Below, piece after piece: positions 35,501 to 43,526 of a stretch of DNA of 64,000 nt; positions within the stretch are counted from its first letter, which is position 1, and each line of letters starts with the position of its first letter. The notes below the pieces were generated by a model. The model saw nothing but the letters and a program-made list of their open reading frames with translations, did not search any database and had not been told where the DNA came from. The stretch comes from Synechococcus sp. WH 7805 (GTDB lineage: Bacteria; Cyanobacteriota; Cyanobacteriia; PCC-6307; Cyanobiaceae): the NCBI RefSeq assembly GCF_000153285.1, contig NZ_CH724168.1:2147455-2211454 (forward strand), in the 5' to 3' direction. The translations under genes were made by a program, and so were the position numbers.

Positions 35501-36721
35501 CTAAGCGGCGAAAACACCTGCAAACGCTGCTGCTGTGGTCTCTTGTGATTCCCACCGGTAAGCGCGTCCGTGGGCCTCGATGTTGTGGCCCATCGCTGCA
35601 CAGATGGCCCCCAGCTCAATCTTCTGCCGGTGGCAGCGCAGGCTGTAGGTGTCGCGGAATGAGTAGGCCCGCAGCCATTCACCGCGCTCCTCACAAACCT
35701 GCTTCAGCTGTTGCCACTCTGGTTGTCGCTTCAGAAACACTTCAACGTGATGGCCATCCAGTTTTCGTGGTTCGCCGTCATTGCCCACCGGCCATTCCAG
35801 AACACCAGCGTGCTTTTGCTCGATCAGGTTCCAGCGAATGGGACTGCCATCGGTGTCCTGCAGCCAGCAGGGTTCAAGTTGGCGTTGGGCGGTTTGGCTT
35901 GCACCGCAGGTTTTCTCATAACTGCACCAGATGCCCAGGCTGCCGTCATCTCTGGTGTTGGGAGTCAGGTGCTGCAATTCGATGGGCCTGAGGCCAAATA
36001 GCGTCAATGTCCTAATGACGTTGCCCCATCCCAAATTGCGGCTTGAGATGGCATCTATCAAAAACTGCAGTTCAGTGTCAGACAATGTGGCCTTGCGGCG
36101 TTTCTTGGGTGCTTTGCCTCGCAACTCCTTGATGTCCACCTTGGTGATCTGCCAGGACTTGGCGGCACCAAACCGGGCGATGGCGTGATCAGTCAGGTTT
36201 CGCAATGCGATGCAACAGGCGGCACGTGATGGGGCCATGCCCGTCCATTTGGCCAGTGTTCCCTTTAGAAGGCTGTGGCCATCAGAGGCTTGACCGGCAT
36301 CAATCAGTCGAATGGCTTCGGTCACATAAGGCTGGTAGTTGTCCCGCCATGTGGTGGCCCGGATCTCATTGCGGTGATTCATCAAGACATCCCGCAGGCT
36401 GTCGGCAACATCAGGCCAGGCCAGTTTCTGACGCATGGTGGTGCTGTCACCCTGTGCCGCAGCCAGTGCGCTCTTAAGGGTGCCGTGCTCATTGCTTAGG
36501 ACTGACTTGGCAATGCGGTTAATCAGCAGCAAAGCCCTGTTTGTGTTGCCCGGTGCCCAGTCCAGTGGCAGAACAACCGATTGCTTTTTGCCAGTTCCTG
36601 GCGGTCGATGCTCAAGGCGCATTTTGCCGTTGTGCTGGCTGACGGTCCAACCCACTGCATTTGCACGAACGGCAGCCCTAAACCCTTGCTCCCAGGGTGC
36701 ACCTGCTGTGGTTTTAGGCAT
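35501..36721 (-). CDS. Tyrosine recombinase (site-specific integrase)
   Basis: 406 residues. The C-terminal catalytic part has the first Arg in LFGLRPIELQHL, a RAYSFRDTYSLRCHRQ segment for the second Arg box, a His in AMGHNIEAHGRAYRW and the probable nucleophile Tyr just after. The N-terminus has a core-binding-like SAM domain region (WPDVADSLRDVLMNHRNEI). The box-II His is replaced, as often in cyanobacterial island integrases. It is transcribed leftwards from just inside the right att repeat, with GTGGGCATCC repeats upstream. It is the integrase expected to act on the 38-bp repeats. Confidence 0.88.
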   Translation of the reverse strand: MPKTTAGAPWEQGFRAAVRANAVGWTVSQHNGKMRLEHRPPGTGKKQSVVLPLDWAPGNTNRALLLINRIAKSVLSNEHGTLKSALAAAQGDSTTMRQKLAWPDVADSLRDVLMNHRNEIRATTWRDNYQPYVTEAIRLIDAGQASDGHSLLKGTLAKWTGMAPSRAACCIALRNLTDHAIARFGAAKSWQITKVDIKELRGKAPKKRRKATLSDTELQFLIDAISSRNLGWGNVIRTLTLFGLRPIELQHLTPNTRDDGSLGIWCSYEKTCGASQTAQRQLEPCWLQDTDGSPIRWNLIEQKHAGVLEWPVGNDGEPRKLDGHHVEVFLKRQPEWQQLKQVCEERGEWLRAYSFRDTYSLRCHRQKIELGAICAAMGHNIEAHGRAYRWESQETTAAAFAGVFAA

Positions 36722-36739
36722 GAGTCATTTGTGATCTGT

Positions 36740-36770
36740 TGCCCATGATTGTGGGCATCCGTGGGCATTA
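36740..36770 (+). promoter_or_regulatory. GTGGGCATCC repeats beside the integrase start (right arm sites)
   Basis: GTGGGCATCC at 36751-36760 and GTGGGCATT at 36761-36769, with the inverse TGCCCAT at 36740-36746. They match the left cluster and lie in the region that should hold the integrase promoter, so the integrase may regulate itself by binding here. Inferred. Confidence 0.5.
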
Positions 36771-36852
36771 AAGTCAATATAGGTCGGTCGAGGTCTTCAC
36801 GGTTCCTTGTAACAGCAACGGTTTTCAGGCTCTCACTGGCCAAATCATCCTG

Positions 36853-36890
36853 TATCACCCAATTGACTCACGGGGGCTGGAAGGCCCCCT
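36853..36890 (+). repeat. Right attachment-site repeat (attR-like), 38 bp
   Basis: Exact copy of 27458-27495, in the same orientation, without the rest of the tmRNA. It marks the right junction of the integrated element. Bases after it (TTAATCACTCCACCGCAG) are similar but not identical to those after the left copy, so the similarity zone is about 53 bases. Confidence 0.93.
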
Positions 36891-37316
36891 TAATCACTCC
36901 ACCGCAGTGGATCCAAGGGATTTGCCGTGTTGCCAAAAAGCAGTCCGTTGACAAAACGTTGACAACGTTCAAAAAGATCAGGCCGCGTTGACAACAGGAG
37001 ATTCGTGACCGCAGCACTGGCGCAGGTCTGATTCATGCCCGCCGGTGCAGCTCTGATCGAAACTTCCCAGCACCTCGATTGGCATCCATGGCGAGCATCT
37101 GCTGCAACGCCATACAACTCCTCTGATCGCCCTCAGAACACGCTACTTTCAGCCGATCCACCTTCGCTGCCATTAGCTGCTGTCGCCGCGTCAACGTCCG
37201 CTCTTGGTTCTTCTGACACTGGCGACAACCCATGCTTCGGCTCTCTCTCACCAATTCTGGCGAGGTGAACAGAACTCTTTTCAGCGGGGAATGCTTTCAG
37301 CAGTTCTTAGAGCGAA
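36891..37316. other. Sequence right of the element, no confident gene
   Basis: A short minus-strand frame (37033-37254, 73 codons, MGCRQCQKNQERTLTRRQQL with a later SEGDQRSCMALQQML) has protein-like composition and could be a small hypothetical protein. Another frame overlaps it. At 37285 the word GCGGGGAATGCTTTCAGCAG, part of the cassette repeat, appears without an adjacent repeat frame. Confidence 0.4.
37033..37254 (-). CDS. Hypothetical small protein, 73 aa
   Basis: Two Cys near the start (CRQCQKNQ) and a charged helical rest with another Cys (RSCMALQQML). ATG at 37254 or 37233. Composition is plausible for a small cytoplasmic protein; no homologue recognised. Weak call. Confidence 0.3.
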   Translation of the reverse strand: MVRESRSMGCRQCQKNQERTLTRRQQLMAAKVDRLKVACSEGDQRSCMALQQMLAMDANRGAGKFRSELHRRA

Positions 37317-37601
37317 ATGTGCGGCGCCTTTGGGCTGAATCCAATGGGGATTCCCCTGAAGCCATTGCCAATACCTGCAGCGGACAAGCGAGAGCACGAA
37401 AAGGTGCGTGATCGCTGCTTTCAACTAGAGAACCGATTGACTTCCCAAAATGAAAGATCGATAGTCAAGGGAATTACACAAACCTTTGCATGGTCTAACG
37501 GTGACAGGCTGCTTTCGAGGGTCGGCTTGCCGAACTCCCTGCTACCCCCTCAATCAAGGAAGTCACGGGGAAGACCTCAGGCAATAACACCTGAACCATG
37601 A
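37317..37601 (+). CDS. Hypothetical protein, 94 aa
   Basis: Frame MCGAFGLNPMGIPLKPLPIP, then KREHEKVRDRCFQLENRLTS; polar and basic. The ATG overlaps nothing, and the stop overlaps the start of the 72-codon gene by 4 bases (ATGA), which favours translation. No family. It might be a diverged remnant. Confidence 0.35.
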   Translation: MCGAFGLNPMGIPLKPLPIPAADKREHEKVRDRCFQLENRLTSQNERSIVKGITQTFAWSNGDRLLSRVGLPNSLLPPQSRKSRGRPQAITPEP

Positions 37602-37816
37602 CCTGCGACACGCAGATGACCCTTGCGTTGCTTCAGGAAATGCTTCTAGCGCTGCTTGCGAACGACCCTGATGGCTTCAAAGCATGGCTGTCTCTAGGAA
37701 TCGAACGGCTTGGCAAGCCTGTTGTCATTGAGCTGATGGTGGATTGGATGGACCCAATCCTCACCACTGACGAGGCGGACAGGCTGGACGGTTGGCACCT
37801 AGGGGGCAGCCTCTAA
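37598..37816 (+). CDS. Intact copy of the 72-aa repeat-frame protein
   Basis: 72 residues, acidic and helical: MTCDTQMTLALLQEMLLALL, ANDPDGFKAWLSLGIERLGK, then PVVIELMVDWMDPILTTDEA. It is the only one of five copies in this window with an uninterrupted frame (others at 29618, 45451, 47368 and 50158 are broken). I recognise no family. No signal peptide or membrane helix. Its start overlaps the preceding stop. The next gene begins 41 bases after, without the full leader element seen at the other copies. Confidence 0.65.
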   Translation: MTCDTQMTLALLQEMLLALLANDPDGFKAWLSLGIERLGKPVVIELMVDWMDPILTTDEADRLDGWHLGGSL

Positions 37817-37857
37817 CGCAGTTGGGGCGTGCCCGATACTCCATTGGTGTCCTATCT

Positions 37858-38241
37858 ATGGATCAACGCACCTCCAATATTGAAAAGCTTATGTCTCAAC
37901 AACTCTCGCAAGAAAAAGTAAACGCCTTTCGGTTAAGGCAACGCGATACAGGCTGGGGCTATGCCTGGGCACATCTGGTGCCCTTTGTTGGCCTTTATTA
38001 TGCAGTGACACGGCGCACCATCACACCCTTTCTGGTGGATCTGCTGGGCTCAATTGCCATCACGATTGTGTTCTTAATCCCTGCAGTTGCGATTGAGGAT
38101 GAACAAGCATCAATGATGTTTTCTATTTTAGGCAATCTCACGGCTATCGCCGCAACGCCGTTCCTTGTCAAAAATGGTATTGACCGTGCCCGGAAAGCAG
38201 CCCACAAGTCCCTGCTTGATGCAGATTACTGGGGGAAGTGA
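37858..38241 (+). CDS. Membrane protein of unknown function, 127 aa
   Basis: From ATG 37858. Three hydrophobic helices: about residues 33-52 (YAWAHLVPFVGLYYAV), 58-80 (FLVDLLGSIAITIVFLIPAV) and 88-108. The N-terminal 30 residues are charged (RTSNIEKLMSQQLSQEKVNA). No family recognised. Directly follows the intact 72-aa frame, so the two may be co-transcribed. Confidence 0.65.
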   Translation: MDQRTSNIEKLMSQQLSQEKVNAFRLRQRDTGWGYAWAHLVPFVGLYYAVTRRTITPFLVDLLGSIAITIVFLIPAVAIEDEQASMMFSILGNLTAIAATPFLVKNGIDRARKAAHKSLLDADYWGK

Positions 38242-38849
38242 GCTCGGCGGCCCATCTAGACCATGGAGATCAGGCCAGGGCTGAAGGCTGGTGCGTTGCT
38301 GCGTCCAATGACGGCGAGGTGTGTGTGTTGGGTTGATGTGGGTGAAAGTCCCTCAGTTGGGGGAGGTGCTTTCCAGCGAGAGCGGCGATGGTGAATACAT
38401 CGGAGAGATGACCTCCACAACTCACTTAATTACAAATGAGACTAGGTAAACCATCGCTAGGGCTGATGGCGATTCATTCACGGTCGTCGCCCTGCAATAG
38501 CAAATTGATTGACCTTGATGACTGCAGCAGGCGACTGATTTGCTTTAAAGCTAATTACCAGCAAAGGCTGAAAATACTTTGATGCTTCTAATTAATCTCT
38601 AAGAAACGACAATCTTCGGTATTGTGCATTTCCTCAAAGCATTTCACTATTCAAGAAAGGTTTTGCAATATTAATATTTCATTGGAATTGAGCGCAGATG
38701 GTTCCTAGCGTGTCATCTGACGGGACAAGGGGCGTGCTTGCTAAAGGTTAAGAGATTGTAGATATTTGAGGCATGCAGCGAGTCTTGCGCTGAGCATCAG
38801 CGTTCTGTTTGATTGCTATGAATAGAAGGATTGCTACCGCGTGTCGCTC
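38242..38849. other. Intergenic region with a leader-type repeat and no confident gene
   Basis: 608 bases. 38351-38416 holds a strong copy of the leader element (next entry). After it a 13-codon frame (MTSTTHLITNETR) follows in the GATGACCTCC context. The remainder is AT-rich with no open frame of note. Confidence 0.6.
38351..38416 (+). repeat. Leader-type repeat, best-preserved plus-strand copy
   Basis: CCTCAGTTGGGGGAGGTGCT, TTCCAGCGAGAGCGGCGATG, GTGAATACATCGGAGAGATG and CCTCC. The same sequence, with about 7 changes, is found inverted at 44138-44200. It contains a small GGAG...CTCC inverted repeat. It stands more than 400 bases upstream of the next gene. Confidence 0.75.
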
Positions 38850-39395
38850 ATGTTTAAGACGAGTTTTCTGATTTCAGCTCTGTTGGCATTGTCTTTTTGG
38901 CCAAACAAGGTTTTGTCTCAGGCTAATTCTGTAGAACAGCTTGATGGTACAAAATGGTGCACTTTTGACAAGGCTAATTCTATTGCAAGGATTACTTACC
39001 GTGGAGATGTTAGCTATGTATCAAGCGGCAATACCTGCATGAGTCTTGACAGGGTGGGCAAAATGGGTGCTTGGAAGGTAAGTTTCGAATGGTGGAATCT
39101 AGAGTCAAAGATTAGGGTGAAAGAATATGCTTTGGCTTCAACGGTTACAGCAAAAGCTCTTGCATATAAAGAGGCTAAATCTGCCGAAGATCGTCGTATC
39201 CCTTATGCAAGCACGACTCCTGGTACGCGTGGTTCGGGATATATTCACCTTTTAGATAGCAAAACATTGAGGCTGTCTCAATTGGGTAGAGGTGCAAACG
39301 GAGATGTTACACTTCTCGTGTATTACCTGGAGAAAGTTTCTGCTTTCCCAAAACTGAATATTCCATTGACATTTCCTTCTCCGCGGGCCGACTAG
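38850..39395 (+). CDS. Secreted protein of unknown function, 181 aa
   Basis: ATG 38850 (a GTG at 38841 is an alternative). Signal peptide: hydrophobic run FLISALLALSFWPNKVLSQA with cleavage near A-N. The mature part has two Cys (WCTFDK and NTCMSL) that could pair and a Lys/Ser/Thr-rich chain. Codon use is AT-rich. No family. A ncRNA-like terminator repeat follows 184 bases downstream. Confidence 0.6.
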   Translation: MFKTSFLISALLALSFWPNKVLSQANSVEQLDGTKWCTFDKANSIARITYRGDVSYVSSGNTCMSLDRVGKMGAWKVSFEWWNLESKIRVKEYALASTVTAKALAYKEAKSAEDRRIPYASTTPGTRGSGYIHLLDSKTLRLSQLGRGANGDVTLLVYYLEKVSAFPKLNIPLTFPSPRAD

Positions 39396-39578
39396 TTGCC
39401 GGGAGTCGCTTAGGTTCAGGGAAGTAATTACTCATGTTTTTGATTGAAATGTTCTGGGTGTATGGTTTGTCTATCCAATTCTTTCTAGCGAAAAAGCAAA
39501 TATTTTCTACGAACTGCGCCTGCTTTTTGCAGGTGCAGCATATTTCGAGAGAATTGAATCTTATTTGTAAATTGGTCC

Positions 39579-39669
39579 ACACCCCGACAAGGGGAAAGCA
39601 GGGGGCGTGGTGTTGTCGCTATCGATCTCCCGACAAAACATTCACCCCGACTAAATGGCGGGGTTTTTT
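39579..39669 (+). ncRNA. Repeat RNA-like element, copy A, with intrinsic terminator
   Basis: Conserved words: GGGGAAAGCAGGGGGCG, TGTCGCTATCGATCTCCCGA, CAAAACATTCACCCCG, then a CCCCG/CGGGG hairpin (39645-39663) and a T6 run. Copies B (43527-43621, minus), C (47718-47815) and D (50022-50117). The 5' AGCTATACAAG of the other copies is replaced here by an unrelated start. It could be an independent small RNA or the 3' UTR/terminator carried with a repeat. Not a tRNA: no cloverleaf. Confidence 0.6.
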
Positions 39670-39773
39670 ATTGCTTTGCAGAAGGTGATGGGATGGACGC
39701 TTGAGGCTGGGTGACAGCACTGCGTGACAGCCGAGAGCATCAGGGCCATCATTCGCGGAACAGAACCTGTTCG

Positions 39774-40826
39774 ATGCTCCGCCGCCTTTCCGTCGGACTA
39801 CTGGCTTCTGCCCTAGTCCTAGCCCCTTTGCCCACCAAGGCTCATGCAGGAACTGCAGAAGACCTTGGTGATGTGATGAGCATCAGCCTCAAGGACGTCG
39901 TGAAGCCGACCATTGGGTTCCAGGGAGCACTGCAAGGTGCTGGCACCCCGAATCAGGCAGGCATCGGCGGGTTCCTTCCACTGTCTGTTAATGAGAACAG
40001 CGTTTGGTTCATTGATGCACTGGTCAACGCCAACTTTGGAGACCGAAGCAGCTTCAGCAGCATTGGCGACACCTTGGTGTCAGGTACCACCCTCTCCACC
40101 TTTACGCGTTTGGGGTATCGCTGGCTGAATGGGGATCGCAGTTGGATGTATGGCGTCAACGGCGGCTATGACACCCGCCAGATGGCAACTGGTGACACGA
40201 CCAATGACCTGCCCATCATTGACCCTCAAACGGTCTTGTTCCAGCAGGTTGAGATTAATGCAGAAGCCAAGAGCAATCGCTGGGGCGTGAGTTCTTATGG
40301 ACTGATTCCCATCGGCGAGTATGGATATGGCTCTGACAATGTTGCCACGATTAATAGCTTCTATGGAGCATCGCCATTAACAACTGTTGGAGCCGATATT
40401 GATTGCAATATTCTACCTGGTCTATCTATGTCAGGCGGTTATTGCTATCAATATAGCGAGAAAGAACTTGATGAATTCAAGAGCTATCCCGACGGCTCTG
40501 GATTTAAGGCACGCTTGACATATGACCTGAATGATCAATTACAAGCTGGTGTCGTCTACACCTAAGACGAAAATTTCGAGTCGAGAGTATCTGCAGATTT
40601 CAAGGTGCGTTTTGGAAGTGATGCAAAGTCACTGTCTAAATTCATCGGATTCCCTGTGCTGCAAGGACTAAGTGATAATCCAAGAAATAGAAATATTAGA
40701 GTTGGTAATTCCTGTGGTTCGATTTTCCCTGAGGGCTGTAGTGGGGATTTGGATGGGGATTTTGAACAACAAAGAGGTCAGGGTGCTCCTGGGCAAGGTG
40801 ATGGCACCGGCGGAGATGCTGCCTGA
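39774..40826 (+). pseudogene. Inverse-autotransporter-like beta-barrel protein interrupted by a stop
   Basis: Frame from ATG 39774 with signal peptide (RRLSVGLLASALVLAPLPTK, A-H-A-G). The mature part has beta-barrel strands: LGYRWLNGDRSWMYGVNGGY, DLNDQLQAGVVYT. A TAA at 40563-40565 stops it after 263 residues. The same frame then continues for 87 more codons (DENFESRVSADFKVRFGSDA), which reads like the rest of the barrel plus tail. A TAC to TAA change (T-Y-D-E) explains it. Related proteins form outer-membrane barrels. Secretion of the short form is possible but the barrel would be incomplete. Confidence 0.65.
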
Positions 40827-40990
40827 GGGTTCGACCAAAGTCCCACTACTTAATAGATTCCAACTCCCATGCAGCATTGATCAGGATTATTGGCTCAAGC
40901 CCTCGCAATTGCAGGGTCTTTTTATTTCTTTAGCCGATGCCTAATCATGCCTAAATACCATCCAATACCTGGCAATAAATAAACATAATC

Positions 40991-41016
40991 CCAGTCAGAA
41001 ATGGCGGGGTTTTTTA
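40991..41016 (+). terminator. Terminator-like sequence of the repeat family
   Basis: CCAGTCAGAAATGGCGGGGT plus T6. The hairpin is degenerate on its left arm. It is followed at once by a leader-type doublet CTCAGTTGGGGGA ... CTCAGTTTGGGGA (41023-41085), the same terminator-then-leader order as at 47790 and 51425. Confidence 0.5.
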
Positions 41017-41125
41017 TTGCTCCCTCAGTTGGGGGAGGTAGGCGGCTGAAATCGGGCGGAAAATCCCTCAGTTTGGGGATATGGACGAAACCATTACTTG
41101 CAATAATTCCCAGGAGGTGATTTCA

Positions 41126-41152
41126 ATGAGTGACTTTAAAAAAGAAAAGTAA
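41126..41152 (+). CDS. Eight-codon frame with a perfect Shine-Dalgarno
   Basis: AGGAGGTGATTTCA precedes ATG 41126; the frame codes MSDFKKEK and stops. The ribosome site is among the best in the window. It may be a leader peptide or the start of a lost gene; no continuing coding sequence is visible after it. Function not assigned. Confidence 0.35.
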   Translation: MSDFKKEK

Positions 41153-41288
41153 CTATGCATGACGACCCTTCGGAAACCCCTAGGGGAACATAAGAGCGGA
41201 GTCCTGGTTGCCGAGCCGTTTGGCCTGAGACCGCAGAGTGATGGGTGTTCTGGTCAGGTTGATAGCCCCGAACCTTTTCAGACACAGT

Positions 41289-43364
41289 TCAGGCCGCCAC
41301 CAACCAGCGGCCCGCCAAGGCGAGAACGAGAGCTAATCCCGAGGCTCCCATCCAAGCTGTCCGATGGTTTGCCAACTGGCGCCGCAGCAGCGCCACGCTC
41401 GCGCCCCACCCCAGCAGCACAAAAGTGCTTTGGCAAAAAGCAATGACGTGTGAGTCAGCTCTCCAAGTCGGCAAGGTCTGAGACCAACTCCAGTCCATTG
41501 GTGCAAGGCTGACGGGGAGCAGCTGTCCTGCTTCGCTCATACCCAAAGGCAGATGCCGCGCCAGCAGCAGGGCCCAAACGAGTGGCAAAAGGCCATAAAG
41601 AGTGCGTCGAATCCGCTCGCGGCTAAAGGCCATCGAAGCGAGGCCATACAGAAGTGCTGGGATCGAAAGGGCAGAGATGGACAGGAGCAGACGAAGAAGA
41701 AGCGGACCATCCAACAGGCTTTCCGGGGTGCCGGGAATCCATCCGAGCAGTCGGTTTGCCTGGTGCAAGCAAACATCTCCCGCCAGGACCAGTAGCAATG
41801 CGGGCTCTCCGTAGGGCAACTGCATCTCACGCTGAATATCCGCGGCAGGTGGCCTGAGTGCGAGTTGAACCGAACGATGCGGGCAGGCTTGGGCGCAAGT
41901 CATGCACAAGACACAGTTGCGGTTGTCCTTCAGGTGAGCGGGATGAGTCCCCAGAGGGCAACCCTCCGTGGCCATTCCCTCGCCATCGGCTGGACCGCCT
42001 TTGAAGCAGGAGTAGCTGTTGCAACTGCCGCTGCAGGTTCCGACCTCAGCGCGTAGCTCCAAGATTGACAACTTTGCGAACAGACCGTTCATGCCTCCAA
42101 CCGGACAGAGATATCGACACCAAAACCGCTTTTCAAAGCACAGAGAGCCAATCACTGCACCTGCTGTGATCAACAACAGCAGACAACTGCTCAGCCACGC
42201 CGTGTTCTGCAGGTTCCAGACCTCCTCCCAAAGCAGGATCAGTGCGAAGCCCGCCGCCAACAGGGGGGAGGCCCACCGGTCACTCTCCCCGCGGGGCCAG
42301 CGAGCGGGTTGCCAGCCCAAGGCTCGCACCAGACGTTGGCTGATCTCACCCCAAACCATGAATGGACAGAAGGAGCACCACAGACGACCGACTAGTGGGT
42401 AGCCAAGAAGGATCAAGGGCCACCACCAAGCCCAGAACAGGTTCAATGCACCGTTATGGGCGCGATCTTGCGGTCCCAGCCATAGCCAGAGATTGACCAG
42501 CACAAACAGCCAGCTGACCAAGCCAAAGAGCAATGTGTTCCAGAGCAATGGAGCCCGCATCCACTCCCTCAGTTGAGGCTTCCAACGCCAAATGTCGAAG
42601 CGGTAGCGCTGTTGGCGAGGCGGTGTCCAGAACACGTCCTCTGGAATTAGTTCCGGAAACGTGGAGCCGTCTTGCTGATTGATCTGCTGAAGCGCTCGAT
42701 CAATCAAAGTTTCAAGCTCACGGATGTTGCTTGGAAAGTCGTAAGCCTGAAGACGTTTAATCACAGCCTCGGACACTCCAGGAGCTTTATGCCATCCGAG
42801 TTTCCGACTGCGCAGTCGGATGCCATACCGAAGCCACTCCCCGAGATCCTTTCGACGTACTCGAAGCGGCGGTACCCGAATCAGGCTGCAGCGCTGAACA
42901 ATGTCGGGGCAGACCGTCTCTGAGGTGAAAAATAGGCGTCCTCGGAAACCGTGATGACCATCAAGAAGCTCCAGCAGCAAGTGTTTGAGCGTCTCTGGAG
43001 CACGGTCGACCTGATCGATGAGTAGTGATCCATCGCCAACAAGCTGAATCAGGGAACGACCATCTGAAGCTTCCAGCGGCTGCAGCAAATCGCTGCCATC
43101 CGCTTTTGTGAGGGCCGCATCGAGGCGAAGCATCAGCTCTTTGCGCTGAGGAGATCCGAAGTGGATCAGCGCCGCAATGTTGTCCTTCTCCAGGCCCGGT
43201 TCTCCGAGGATGAAGACCGCTCGCTGCTGAACATCCGCGGCAGCCTGTCGCACGGACTCCCTTAGCGTTTTGGCGTAACGACTGCTGCCCACCACGCCCC
43301 GTCGTGCGCGGCCCACCAGCAGGGGCGCCAAGCTAAGCAGTACGGGCGATGCGTCCAAAGCCAT
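41289..43364 (-). CDS. Fusion of a sigma-54-type AAA+ module to a NapH/CcoG-like 4Fe-4S membrane protein
   Basis: 691 residues. Residues about 25-245 resemble sigma-54 activator AAA+ domains (GSSRYAKTLRESVRQAAADV, DGSLLIDQVDRAPETLKHLL, PPLRVRRKDLGEWL, YDFPSNIRELETLIDRAL). Walker A is degraded: GEPGLEKDNIAAL instead of GxxxxGK-S/T. Residues about 280-690 hold helices and ferredoxin-type clusters: LWCSFCPFMVW, FWCRYLCPVGGMNG and CVLCMTCAQACPHRS. The polyferredoxin half suggests membrane electron transfer; with loss of Walker A, ATP-driven activation looks unlikely. GC-rich and core-like although inside the variable zone. Confidence 0.75.
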   Translation of the reverse strand: MALDASPVLLSLAPLLVGRARRGVVGSSRYAKTLRESVRQAAADVQQRAVFILGEPGLEKDNIAALIHFGSPQRKELMLRLDAALTKADGSDLLQPLEASDGRSLIQLVGDGSLLIDQVDRAPETLKHLLLELLDGHHGFRGRLFFTSETVCPDIVQRCSLIRVPPLRVRRKDLGEWLRYGIRLRSRKLGWHKAPGVSEAVIKRLQAYDFPSNIRELETLIDRALQQINQQDGSTFPELIPEDVFWTPPRQQRYRFDIWRWKPQLREWMRAPLLWNTLLFGLVSWLFVLVNLWLWLGPQDRAHNGALNLFWAWWWPLILLGYPLVGRLWCSFCPFMVWGEISQRLVRALGWQPARWPRGESDRWASPLLAAGFALILLWEEVWNLQNTAWLSSCLLLLITAGAVIGSLCFEKRFWCRYLCPVGGMNGLFAKLSILELRAEVGTCSGSCNSYSCFKGGPADGEGMATEGCPLGTHPAHLKDNRNCVLCMTCAQACPHRSVQLALRPPAADIQREMQLPYGEPALLLVLAGDVCLHQANRLLGWIPGTPESLLDGPLLLRLLLSISALSIPALLYGLASMAFSRERIRRTLYGLLPLVWALLLARHLPLGMSEAGQLLPVSLAPMDWSWSQTLPTWRADSHVIAFCQSTFVLLGWGASVALLRRQLANHRTAWMGASGLALVLALAGRWLVAA

Positions 43365-43429
43365 ACAGAGGTTATGGACTGAAGTCTGAAGACAACTTGA
43401 GAAGCTGCCCGCGCTCTAGACGTTCAGTT

Positions 43430-43523
43430 CTCTTGGCTGTGATCATCGAAGCCAGCATCCGCTGCAAGCAACACAGCAATGCCATTGGAGCTCTGAAGCT
43501 TCAGGCGCAGCTCACAAGGCTGC
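43430..43523 (+). pseudogene. 3' fragment of a TerS-like gene
   Basis: Translation IIEASIRCKQHSNAIGALKL then QAQLTRL is almost identical to the C-terminus of the TerS-like gene at 31621-31947 (one Ser to Cys change) and the DNA differs at only a few bases over about 85. The rest of the gene is missing. It abuts the terminator of repeat RNA copy B. It marks recent recombination with, or loss of, a related element. Confidence 0.8.
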
Positions 43524-43526
43524 AAC

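Larger units (their letters stand above)
27496..36890 (+). mobile_element. Integrated element at tmRNA: cyanophage-satellite / tycheposon-like island
   Basis: About 9.4 kb between two 38-bp perfect repeats, with a tyrosine integrase (35501-36721) at the right end. Gene order from integrase inwards: hypothetical protein, AlpA-like HTH, 23-aa frame, Cys-rich protein, D5-type primase-helicase, TerS-like protein on the minus strand; then HNH-like nuclease and J-domain protein on the plus strand; then accessory sequence with a glycosyltransferase-like gene. Integrase, replication gene and TerS without capsid or tail genes are the hallmark of satellites that use a helper phage. Naming it a tycheposon is inference from context. 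No transposase is present. Confidence 0.85.

Noticed and set aside
37317-37601. SOS-response-associated peptidase (SRAP/YedK) because the frame begins MCG
   Set aside because: Nothing after the first three residues fits the family (no conserved NARxE or His motif), so only a hypothetical protein is listed.
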